From positions 1 through 47,508 of the forward strand of contig JAAEOA010000135.1 of the NCBI GenBank assembly GCA_024223715.1: 47,508 bases of DNA, given 5' to 3'. Source of the DNA: a bacterium. GTDB lineage: Bacteria; Krumholzibacteriota; Krumholzibacteriia; LZORAL124-64-63. Below are positions 23,416-31,606 of this stretch, piece after piece. The stretch's first letter is position 1; each line of letters starts with the position of its first letter. Made by a program: the position numbers and the translations under genes. The notes beneath the pieces were generated by a model, which was given only the letters and a program-made list of their open reading frames with translations, was not told where the DNA came from and did no database searches.

Positions 23416-26400
23416 TTATTTGGTAAGAACCATTTTTCCGGTGAAATTGCCTTCATCGGTTTCCAGGCGATAAAAATAGACTCCCGAGGCTGCTGTCCGA
23501 CCGCTCTTGTCCCGTCCATCCCAAACCGCATGATGCAATCCGGCAGGCTGGTCTCCACTTAGCAGTGAGCGCACCAAGCGCCCTCGTGTGGAGTATATTT
23601 TTAGAGTAATGTTCTGGTCAGACGGCAACGAGAAATTGATGCTCGTTTGTGGATTGAACGGATTTGGGTGATTGCCCAGAAGAGTCACTGCACCAGGCAA
23701 GTCGCCCACTGCCGAGGCATCAGAAACGGTCAGGGTTACCGAGAGAGTAAAAGGAGCGCCGCCGTTTCCGGAAATAACAATGTTGGCCACATGTTCGCCG
23801 TGGGAAAGCCCGGTGGAATCCATGGTGATGGCCAGATCCAAAGTCTCACCCTGCATGATCGATCCTTCACTGGTAGCAGGTTGGATCCAGTCCAGATTGC
23901 GACCGATGACAAACTGACTGCTGAGTCCGAACACGCTGCCATCAGAGGCATCACGGACCCGGATTTGAGCATAAGAAGTGGGCTCTCCGGTGACTAGCCA
24001 GGTCCAGGGGGAATTTTCGGCATCGATGCCCAGGGCCAGAATTTCCCAGCTGCCATTCATTTCCCGTTGCAGATCAATGATAACCATTTCCGGCCCGTTG
24101 GCTGCCTGGAAGTTTACTTCAACTTGTTCGCCAATAACCGCGACTTGGTTGTTGACGGGAGTGCTCACGTTAATGGTCGGGCCCAGCAGATCCAGAACAA
24201 TCTGGCCGGATACCTGATGCGGGTCGCCACCGTATTGGTCACCATAAACAGTCCAGCCAATGACCACAGCTCCGGTTAGTGATTCATCGAAAGTAAGATT
24301 TACTGAAGTGTTTCCCGATTCACCATCTGCAAAGAAGGCACCTGATCCCCAACCCACAGCACCCCAGGTGGTGGTCACCCCATTACCGGTTTGTCCATTC
24401 CAGTCCATGGTTTCGTGAGGTGTGCTCAGGTCATCGGCAGAGTTAACCGTAACGCCGGCAGGCAGTTCAAGATCAACTTTCATCAGCCATTCATCATCAG
24501 GACTGTGGCCGACCACATGCAAGGGCAGATCAATGGTGCTGCCGGGTTCATAGTCGTCCGTGGTACTGGTTACTTCACTGTTTTGCAGACTGGCCGGTTC
24601 AACAGGAAATTCATCGCCGGAAGAAGACCCGGCTGACTTATTTCCGGCTATCGTTGCGGGATCCACTTTATCCACCGTGAAGTTCAGCACTGAGTTTTCC
24701 TCGCCGTTGTTGGTTATGTGCAGGTATTCGGTAACCTGATCATCCGGAACAACGGTATTGGCCATGGAGGCAGGAGAAATGCTTGCTGCCGGTTGAGCAA
24801 TGCTGCCCATGGGCACAAAGAGAATGGCCCGACCGGCCTGCAATGGTGCGCCACCAGGGGCATACTGATTCCAGTAGCTGTAATCGATTCCATCGGTGCG
24901 GTCCAGATTCTGGATGCCAACCGTGGCATAACCATCGCGAGAGTCGGTATTGTGCACCTCGGCGTACTGGAAAATAATCATGCCGTCGCCCGTGGACGTG
25001 GCATGGAATGCGGGATCCATCAGAATGACTTCAAAATTCTGGATACTGCCGGAGAAGTGGTTTGGCATTTCGTACCACTGAACAATGAACCGGTGTTCGC
25101 TTTCGTCGTACCAGGTATAGACTTTTTTATTACCGGTCTGGTTCAGGTTGTCCCAGAAGGGGGCAATTAAAGCACCGGCACTGTGGGAAGCGGGCAACGG
25201 GAAATTGCGATAGAAATTGACCGGGGTTTCACCCATGGCCAGCCAACCGTTGGAGCAAATGCTGATGCGGTCGAACTTTTCGCCATAAAAATTAAAATCG
25301 AAAGGCAGGTCGATAGTTTTGGTATCGTCCTGTTCCCAGCCAAAGTCTGAAAGTTCCAGGTCCGTGCCCTGGGCGCCGTGGTCCGGGTCAATGCCCACCC
25401 AGTTGTATTCCGGGGCTAGTTCGCTGACCGTGTCGGTATTGTCGAAGGCGTAGTAGCCGTAGGCATCGGGACCGGTGGGTTGGTCGGAAGAGGCTGTGCC
25501 AACCGTTGCGACGGTGTAGGCTATGGCTTGCAGGCCGTCGGCGTAATTAATGGTTAGTTCGAAGTTCGCCAGGTGACCACCAAAACAATCGGTGGATACG
25601 CTCACCTGGAAAGGGGAGAGCAAATCTTCGGCTGAGGCATTAGCGCCAATATGGCCAAAAGAACTGGTTGCGTCCGTAATCGTTACCCAGGGGCTGTCTG
25701 TGGTCAGGGTGGCACTCACTGACTCAGCAGTCAGGCTACCCAGATTGTGCAGGGTTACGCTGAAACGACCGCTTTCACTGGGATCCATGCTGCCGCCAAA
25801 GTCTTCCAGATTCACAGCCGAAACACTGAACGATGCGCCTCGAACGGTTTCTTCGACCAGTGAGGTCCAAATTTGGTTGCCGTCGGTGGCTGTCAGCAGA
25901 AGTCGTACGATGTCGCCTTCCGTGGCGTCGCTGTTAATGACAATGACGGCGGCAGCAGCAGCGGCCACTTCAGAACCGGAGGCGATGTTGCCAAAACTCA
26001 GGCTGCCACTGTCGATGGTGGCCGGACCATCGAGAACGGTGAGCTCGGCGGTGACAGCAAAGGCATCGCTGGTACCGTGGTTGGTCAGGTGCAAATTCAG
26101 GTCAGCAGTTTCACCGGGATTAAAATTTCCGTCGCCGCCATCATTAATAGTTTGTTGGGTCTGGGCACAGAATACATCTACAGTGCCGACGCTCAAGCCA
26201 CCAATGTGTGGCAGGAAATTGTGGTTGGTTACAGTAACATTAAACGATTGGGAAGTCTGCGCAGGAACATCGAGAACAACCTGGCCATTGGCATCGGCAA
26301 TGCCGACAACCCGGGTGCCTGACGGGCTGGCACCAGCTGATTGATAAAGGCAAATTCGGGCACCGGATACTGGTTGTCCCTGATAACTGACCTGGAAACT

Positions 26401-28239
26401 AACAGCCTGCTGACCGATGGAAATCTGGCTGGGGTAGGTCACGTCCAGAGTGCGGGGCACACTGGTCCACATTTCGGTGGCGGGGTCGCCCATAATGTTA
26501 TTCCAGACAGCCCAGATTTCTGCACGGTCGGGTTCTGCCAGAAAATAGCCCGCATACAAATCCATTTTGCCCTGAGTGTGTGCCGAGCCAATTCGGTGAT
26601 CATGGCTATTGAGCAATCCATCCCATATTCCAAGATAATAGCAGTTGTTGTAGCGTGTGTGCGTGCCGGTGGTGGCGGTGCCCACTGCTGCAACCGCGCC
26701 ACCATTGGGAGCTCGCAACCAAGCTTCACTGCGCCCTGTTGTGTAGGTGAAGGATCCGGAAGCACAAGTGGGAAGAATGGCAATAGCCAAGCGTCCACCA
26801 TTATTCAAGTTGTTGACATGGCCATTACTTATTCCACTGGTGCCAAGAAAGCCCCGGTAACCGTAAGCTGTTACGCCTTGGCCGACGTGAGCCATCATGG
26901 GGTTAACGAAGTTGCCGCTCCACGTGGTATCAATTTGTGCCCAGCCCAATCCCTGCAGCTGACCCTTGACCCACTGATTAGTGTAAATGGTGGTGATTCC
27001 GGATGAGGCGGGATCGCCTTGCAGCAGAGCCCGGCCGTACCAATCGGTATTATCCATAGGGGGTGTTTTTTCATAACCCAAAATTTTCCCGACAATTGTG
27101 TTCAATTGGACCTGGGTCGAAAATGAAATTCGGCCAATGTGTACATCGGAGAGAATATCGTCGCCATCGAGCATGGAGTAATAGTGGTCGCCTCCGCCAT
27201 GGTATCCGGAGAGACTTTCAAACCAGGTGGGCACGGAATAATTGCCATCGGCATCGCCAAAAATGGTGACAAATTCCAAGGGTGGAATGGTTGAATCGTC
27301 ATAAACATTCTGAATTGCCGCTTTAATGGAGGACGTGGAGTTTCCCGTCTGAGAGGTATTAATGAGTTCCACATGATAACCCTGCTCCCGTCGCCATTGC
27401 AGCAAGGGGGAAATACCAGACTCAATGCCGGATACGCCAAAGTAAATAGCCAGATAAGTGCCAAAGGGTGCCGGAGTATTTTCTGAAAGAACGGCAGAAG
27501 AAGATTGAAGTTCCTGGAAACCCAGGACGGTAGTATTCATTTCCCTGGCAAAGGAATGGGGCATTTTTCGAGGGGTGGCTGCTTGGGCGCCTGCCTTGGC
27601 ATCAGGTAAGAAAGTGAATCTCAGTTTCAGGTCGGTCCAGATTCGGGCTTCCTGGGCGGGGGCGTTGTAGTCTGCCAGGTGAATGTTTAGCGCTGCGACT
27701 GATTGGCCTGCAAGGCTTACCGGGCTGCCGACTACAATCTCGGGTTTGTCCGTAGAGAAAGGTGTTGCAACCTGATAGGCTGTTTTCAGGAAGGAGAAAT
27801 CTTCCGCATCGGGATTTTGAACGGGAAAAATGTGCAGGTCTGAAATGATCGACGAAGATGATTCCAGGATTTCAACTGATAATGTGTGTCCAGCAGGAAC
27901 CGCGATAAGCTTGCTGAGCACAGGCAGGCCGGCCCGACCTGGTTGACCGTGTTCCACGGCACCTTCAATTTCAATGCTGTGCCATTGCTGTCCGGTGGCT
28001 CTTTGTTGTTTTAGGTCCAGGGAATTCAGTGAAAAATCAAAAGTCATGGAATCTACCGAATAGTCCAAAAGCTTCCATTTTGGGGCCTTGGGAGAGGACT
28101 CATCTGAAAAACCAATAGTGCTTGTTTGCACGGAATTTTCTATTGGGTTGGCCATGGCATGATCAGCCAACCCTGCGGAGGACAGCAGGAGCAAACATAA
28201 AGCCAGCATTGCAGCACGATATTTACGAATAGTTTTCAT
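23416..28239 (-). CDS. Secreted C25-like protein lacking the catalytic His, multidomain
   Basis: The predicted secreted protein has 1607 aa. Of two adjacent ATGs, 28239 has the better spacing from GGGG (5 nt). A signal peptide (AAMLALCLLLLSSAGLADHA) is followed by a propeptide-like region to about 260, then a gingipain-like domain (about 265-590) starting with a YLAIYFGV segment. At the place of the YIGHG motif it has AYGYRGFLG, so the catalytic His is replaced near R462; the Cys survives in PTCASGSF (C492). C25-like proteins with a YRG-type motif are, as far as I know, a recurrent variant in environmental bacteria. Ig and CARDB-like repeats follow, then a segment with SNGWLAMGE and APFWDNLN (about 1000-1150), a cohesin-like stretch (about 1215-1340), and a FlgD-Ig domain (NHPNPFNP near 1523, ending GKMVLTK). 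It may be an inactive or altered peptidase, perhaps an adhesin. Confidence 0.85.
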   Translation of the reverse strand: MKTIRKYRAAMLALCLLLLSSAGLADHAMANPIENSVQTSTIGFSDESSPKAPKWKLLDYSVDSMTFDFSLNSLDLKQQRATGQQWHSIEIEGAVEHGQPGRAGLPVLSKLIAVPAGHTLSVEILESSSSIISDLHIFPVQNPDAEDFSFLKTAYQVATPFSTDKPEIVVGSPVSLAGQSVAALNIHLADYNAPAQEARIWTDLKLRFTFLPDAKAGAQAATPRKMPHSFAREMNTTVLGFQELQSSSAVLSENTPAPFGTYLAIYFGVSGIESGISPLLQWRREQGYHVELINTSQTGNSTSSIKAAIQNVYDDSTIPPLEFVTIFGDADGNYSVPTWFESLSGYHGGGDHYYSMLDGDDILSDVHIGRISFSTQVQLNTIVGKILGYEKTPPMDNTDWYGRALLQGDPASSGITTIYTNQWVKGQLQGLGWAQIDTTWSGNFVNPMMAHVGQGVTAYGYRGFLGTSGISNGHVNNLNNGGRLAIAILPTCASGSFTYTTGRSEAWLRAPNGGAVAAVGTATTGTHTRYNNCYYLGIWDGLLNSHDHRIGSAHTQGKMDLYAGYFLAEPDRAEIWAVWNNIMGDPATEMWTSVPRTLDVTYPSQISIGQQAVSFQVSYQGQPVSGARICLYQSAGASPSGTRVVGIADANGQVVLDVPAQTSQSFNVTVTNHNFLPHIGGLSVGTVDVFCAQTQQTINDGGDGNFNPGETADLNLHLTNHGTSDAFAVTAELTVLDGPATIDSGSLSFGNIASGSEVAAAAAAVIVINSDATEGDIVRLLLTATDGNQIWTSLVEETVRGASFSVSAVNLEDFGGSMDPSESGRFSVTLHNLGSLTAESVSATLTTDSPWVTITDATSSFGHIGANASAEDLLSPFQVSVSTDCFGGHLANFELTINYADGLQAIAYTVATVGTASSDQPTGPDAYGYYAFDNTDTVSELAPEYNWVGIDPDHGAQGTDLELSDFGWEQDDTKTIDLPFDFNFYGEKFDRISICSNGWLAMGETPVNFYRNFPLPASHSAGALIAPFWDNLNQTGNKKVYTWYDESEHRFIVQWYEMPNHFSGSIQNFEVILMDPAFHATSTGDGMIIFQYAEVHNTDSRDGYATVGIQNLDRTDGIDYSYWNQYAPGGAPLQAGRAILFVPMGSIAQPAASISPASMANTVVPDDQVTEYLHITNNGEENSVLNFTVDKVDPATIAGNKSAGSSSGDEFPVEPASLQNSEVTSTTDDYEPGSTIDLPLHVVGHSPDDEWLMKVDLELPAGVTVNSADDLSTPHETMDWNGQTGNGVTTTWGAVGWGSGAFFADGESGNTSVNLTFDESLTGAVVIGWTVYGDQYGGDPHQVSGQIVLDLLGPTINVSTPVNNQVAVIGEQVEVNFQAANGPEMVIIDLQREMNGSWEILALGIDAENSPWTWLVTGEPTSYAQIRVRDASDGSVFGLSSQFVIGRNLDWIQPATSEGSIMQGETLDLAITMDSTGLSHGEHVANIVISGNGGAPFTLSVTLTVSDASAVGDLPGAVTLLGNHPNPFNPQTSINFSLPSDQNITLKIYSTRGRLVRSLLSGDQPAGLHHAVWDGRDKSGRTAASGVYFYRLETDEGNFTGKMVLTK

Positions 28240-28242
28240 CAT

Positions 28243-28701
28243 TTCCCCAGTTTTACCTTAGAGCCCAGGACACTTTACTTGGTAGTCTACCATTTTAATC
28301 CATTTTGGGTGTAAATGGAACCAATTTGGCAATTAATCACAAAAAAATAAGAATTGTTTCATTTGAAAAGGTCTTTGTTACAGATGGAACAGCATTTGCA
28401 ACCTGGTTTTTGATTGGGAAATGGTTGAGCCTCTGATTTTTGGTGTTTCTACTAAAAGTCCTTTATAAACAGAAGGATTTAAACCGAAAATTATTTGTTG
28501 CAAAGCTGTGCAATTTCTGGCTTTTACAAAATGCTGGTATACATTTTCCAGTATCTGCATCAGCATGGTGCAGGTTCCCGATTCTTGTCGGGGATAATAT
28601 TTTTCGCCCGGGCCCATTTCCGGTACCGGGACGACCCTGGACCCCTAGTTCCCTCTCCTGTAAAAAGCAGGCTTGGAGGGCAAGGAGGCGACCCAAAAGT
28701 C
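28243..28701. other. 459-nt divergent intergenic region between C25-like gene and korA
   Basis: The left end holds the promoter-like element of the C25-like gene. An extended -10 on the plus strand, TGGTATACA (28535-28543), could drive korAB; no convincing -35 precedes it. A GC-rich part with short self-complementary segments (GCCCGGGC, CCGGTACCGG near 28607-28630) lies before the korA ribosome binding site. The plus-strand frame is open from 28495 but the extension has no family support and no good start. Confidence 0.5.
28280..28310 (-). promoter_or_regulatory. Putative -10 and palindrome upstream of the third C25-like gene
   Basis: On the minus strand, CCAAAATGGATTAAAATGG carries a -10-like TAAAAT (28297-28292). 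It resembles the CCAAAAATGGTAAAATA segment upstream of the other two C25 genes. A perfect 13-nt palindrome, TGGTAGTCTACCA on the plus strand (28280-28292), overlaps its end. The start codon is about 40 nt further on. Confidence 0.35.
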
Positions 28702-30543
28702 ATGTCTTCTGAACTCATCAGGCAAGACGACGTCACCATCCGTTTCGCTGGCGATTCCGGCGATGGGATGCAGTTGACCGGTACTCAGTTTACCGATACT
28801 ACAGCCAAGGTCGGAAACGATTTGGCCACATTCCCCGATTTCCCTTCTGAAATCCGGGCCCCGGCCGGCACCCGTGCAGGTGTGTCAGGTTTCCAAATCC
28901 ACTTTAGCTCCCGCGATATCTACACTCCCGGCGACGCTCCGAGCGTTCTGGTGGCCATGAATCCGGCAGCTTTGATTACCAACTACGAGGACCTTCGTCC
29001 TGGTGGGATCATTCTGGTCAATACCGGTGCCTTCACCAAAAAAGATCTGGAAAAAGCCAAGCTTGAGACCAACCCCCTTGAGGATGGTACCCTTGCCGGG
29101 TTCAGGGTTATTCAGGAAGATATCAACCAGCGCACCCTCGAAGCCCTCGAAGGTACCGAGCTGAGCAAAAAAGATGCTCTGCGTTGCAAGAACTTCTACA
29201 CCCTGGGTATGATGTACTGGCTATTCAGTCGTCCCTGCGAGCCCACTCTGGAATGGTTGACTAAAAAGTTTGCCAAGTTGCCCGCTGTTGCCGAAGCCAA
29301 CTCCAAGGCTTTGAAAGCAGGTTTCAATCATGGGCAATTGCTGCGTCTGTTCCAGGGACAGTATGAAGTTCCCAAGGTTGAAAATGTGGAAACCGGGACT
29401 TACCGGAACATCATGGGTAACGAAGCTGTGGCTATTGGTTTGGCCGTGGGTGCACATCAGGCAGGCCTGAAGGCTTTCCTGGGTTCGTACCCCATTACAC
29501 CGGCGACTGATATTCTGCAGTACATGTCGGTAATGAAAAATTACGATGTAATTACCTGTCAGATGGAAGACGAAATTGCCGGTATCTGTACTGCCATTGG
29601 TGGTAGTTTTGCCGGTCGTCTGGGCATTACGACAACCTCAGGACCTGGTTTGGCTCTCAAGAGTGAAGCTCTTGGTTTGGCTGTTATTACTGAGTTACCT
29701 CTGGTCGTGGTGAACGTGCAGCGTGCTGGTCCTTCCACCGGATTGCCCACCAAGGTGGAGCAATCTGATCTGTTGCAAAGCCTTTACGGCCGCAACGGTG
29801 AAGCTCCCATTCCTGTGGTTGCCGCCAGCTGTCCTGCTGACGCTTTCGATTGTGCTGTGGAAGCCTGCCGGATTGCCACTGAGTTCATGACTCCGGTCAT
29901 TCTGCTGAGCGATAACTACATTGCCAACGGTGCTGAACCCTGGAAGCTTCCCAAAATGGAAGACCTGCCTGAGTTCAAAGTGGAATTCACCACTGAGCCC
30001 GAAGGATTCAGTCCTTATACTCGCGATGAAAAGTTGGCTCGCAACTGGGCACGTCCTGGTACCAAAGGCATGGAACACCGCATCGGTGGTCTGGAAAAAG
30101 ACGCTGTTACCGGTAATGTCAGCCACGAGCCTAAAAACCACCAGATCATGTGCCAGACTCGTCTGGACAAAGTCATGAACATCCGCGAAACCATCGAAAC
30201 TCCCAAGTTGAATGGTCCGGATAAAGGTGAGTTGCTGGTTATTGCCTGGGGTTCAACTTACGGAGCCACTCGTGCAGCCTGCGAGCGTATGCAAAATGAG
30301 GGACACACTGTTTCACACTTGCATTTGCGGCATCTCTTCCCATTCCCCAAAGGTTTGGCTGAGATTTTCGCAAACTTCGAGCGCATTGTTGTTCCGGAAA
30401 TGAATTTCGGTCAATTGGCTCACGTTCTGACTGCCGAGTACCAGGAATTCAAGTTCGAGACCTATCACAAGGTCCAAGGCAAGCCTTTCCAGGCCTTCCA
30501 GTTGAAGGCCCACTTTGAAGAGATTTTGGAGGACAAGTCATGA
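28702..30543 (+). CDS. korA: 2-oxoglutarate:ferredoxin oxidoreductase, fused gamma-alpha subunit
   Basis: The product has 613 aa from ATG at 28702, preceded by AAGGAGG at a long 13-nt spacing and giving the family start SSELIRQDDVTIRFAGDSGD. Residues 1-190 are the gamma domain (GDSGDGMQLTGTQF, FPSEIRAPAGTRAGVSGFQ). The alpha domain follows with FLGSYPITPATDILQYM, QMEDEIAGICTAIGG, TTTSGPGLALKSEALGLAV and QRAGPSTGLPTKVEQSDL, then the PFOR domain II. With KorB it oxidises a 2-oxoacid, most likely 2-oxoglutarate, to acyl-CoA and CO2 with reduction of ferredoxin; it can also run in reverse in CO2 fixation. The fused gamma-alpha layout is common in KorA of many bacteria. Its stop overlaps the korB start (ATGA). 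Substrate preference is inferred from family resemblance. Confidence 0.9.
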   Translation: MSSELIRQDDVTIRFAGDSGDGMQLTGTQFTDTTAKVGNDLATFPDFPSEIRAPAGTRAGVSGFQIHFSSRDIYTPGDAPSVLVAMNPAALITNYEDLRPGGIILVNTGAFTKKDLEKAKLETNPLEDGTLAGFRVIQEDINQRTLEALEGTELSKKDALRCKNFYTLGMMYWLFSRPCEPTLEWLTKKFAKLPAVAEANSKALKAGFNHGQLLRLFQGQYEVPKVENVETGTYRNIMGNEAVAIGLAVGAHQAGLKAFLGSYPITPATDILQYMSVMKNYDVITCQMEDEIAGICTAIGGSFAGRLGITTTSGPGLALKSEALGLAVITELPLVVVNVQRAGPSTGLPTKVEQSDLLQSLYGRNGEAPIPVVAASCPADAFDCAVEACRIATEFMTPVILLSDNYIANGAEPWKLPKMEDLPEFKVEFTTEPEGFSPYTRDEKLARNWARPGTKGMEHRIGGLEKDAVTGNVSHEPKNHQIMCQTRLDKVMNIRETIETPKLNGPDKGELLVIAWGSTYGATRAACERMQNEGHTVSHLHLRHLFPFPKGLAEIFANFERIVVPEMNFGQLAHVLTAEYQEFKFETYHKVQGKPFQAFQLKAHFEEILEDKS

Positions 30544-31538
30544 GTGACGTGCAACAGCTGAAAGCCAAGGACTTAAAGTCCGACCAGGAAGTTCGCTGGT
30601 GTCCCGGTTGCGGTGATTATTCCATCATCAACTCGGTGCAGGCAACGTTGGCCGGAATGGGAATACCCAAAGAGAACATGGTTTGTGTTTCGGGTATCGG
30701 CTGTTCCAGCCGTTTCCCCTACTACATGGATACCTTCGGATTTCACAGCATTCACGGCAGGGCTAACGCCATTGCCACGGGTGTTAAGGTGGCCAATCCT
30801 GACCTGAGTGTTTGGGTGATTACCGGTGACGGCGATGGTCTCTCCATCGGTGGTAACCACATGATCCACTCTCTGCGTCGCAACGTGGACATGAAAATCA
30901 TTCTCTTCAATAATGAGATTTACGGCCTGACCAAAGGCCAATACTCACCGACCACACCTTTGGGACAGAAGACTAAAACGTCTCCCTTTGGCTCGGTCGA
31001 TGCGCCTTTCAACCCGCTGCAGCTGGCTCTTGGCGCAGGTTCCACTTTTGTGGCCCGCACCATGGATGTTCGGCCCAAGCACATGAAAGCCATCCTGAAA
31101 GAGGCAGCCGATCACAAAGGTGCTGCTTTTGTGGAAGTCTGGCAGAACTGTGTCATTTTCAACGATGGTTGCTACAAGGAATGGACCGATAAAAAGGTTC
31201 GCGATGAGCAAACTATCGACCTTGTTCATGGCGAACCCATGGTTTACGGGGCCGAAAAAGACAAGGGTCTTAAAGTGGAGGGTTTCGAGATCAAAATCGT
31301 GCCCGCCAGCGAAGCGTCCATCTGGGATAACAGCCCTGATTCACCAGGTCCTGCTTTCATGATGTCACAGCTGGATAAAGACCCCAACATGCCCCGGCCC
31401 TTCGGTGTTTTCCGTGCCGTAAGCCAACCGACTTTGGATGGCATGGTTGCCGAACAGATCTCCGATGTTACGGAAAAACGTGGCGTGGGGGATATTAAAG
31501 ATCTGATTTATACTCCCGATTCCTGGGAAGTTAAGTAA
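30540..31538 (+). CDS. korB: 2-oxoglutarate:ferredoxin oxidoreductase, beta (TPP-binding) subunit
   Basis: The product has 332 aa. It starts 4 nt inside the korA stop (ATGA), so translation is coupled. It has the iron-sulfur ligand motif CPGCGDYS near residue 21, GIGCSSRFPYYM, HGRANAIATGVKVANPDL and the thiamine-diphosphate motif GDGDGLSIGGNHMIH followed by LFNNEIYGLTKGQYSPTTP. The beta subunit holds TPP and a [4Fe-4S] cluster and performs the decarboxylation. No separate ferredoxin-like delta subunit is present, as is usual for the two-subunit type. A strong terminator follows within 25 nt. Confidence 0.92.
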   Translation: MSDVQQLKAKDLKSDQEVRWCPGCGDYSIINSVQATLAGMGIPKENMVCVSGIGCSSRFPYYMDTFGFHSIHGRANAIATGVKVANPDLSVWVITGDGDGLSIGGNHMIHSLRRNVDMKIILFNNEIYGLTKGQYSPTTPLGQKTKTSPFGSVDAPFNPLQLALGAGSTFVARTMDVRPKHMKAILKEAADHKGAAFVEVWQNCVIFNDGCYKEWTDKKVRDEQTIDLVHGEPMVYGAEKDKGLKVEGFEIKIVPASEASIWDNSPDSPGPAFMMSQLDKDPNMPRPFGVFRAVSQPTLDGMVAEQISDVTEKRGVGDIKDLIYTPDSWEVK

Positions 31539-31561
31539 GATTTTTTTTGTTAAGATGATGC

Positions 31562-31595
31562 CGGCCGCTGGGTAAATCCTGGCGGCCGATTTTTT
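31562..31595 (+). terminator. Rho-independent terminator after korAB
   Basis: CGGCCGC (31562-31568) pairs perfectly with GCGGCCG (31582-31588), and A then six T follow (31590-31595). Confidence 0.82.
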
Positions 31596-31606
31596 GTGAA
31601 AGTGAG

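Noticed and set aside
28495..28701. 69-residue N-terminal extension of KorA
   Set aside because: The extension has no family support, and AAGGAGG precedes the ATG at 28702, where the usual KorA sequence begins.
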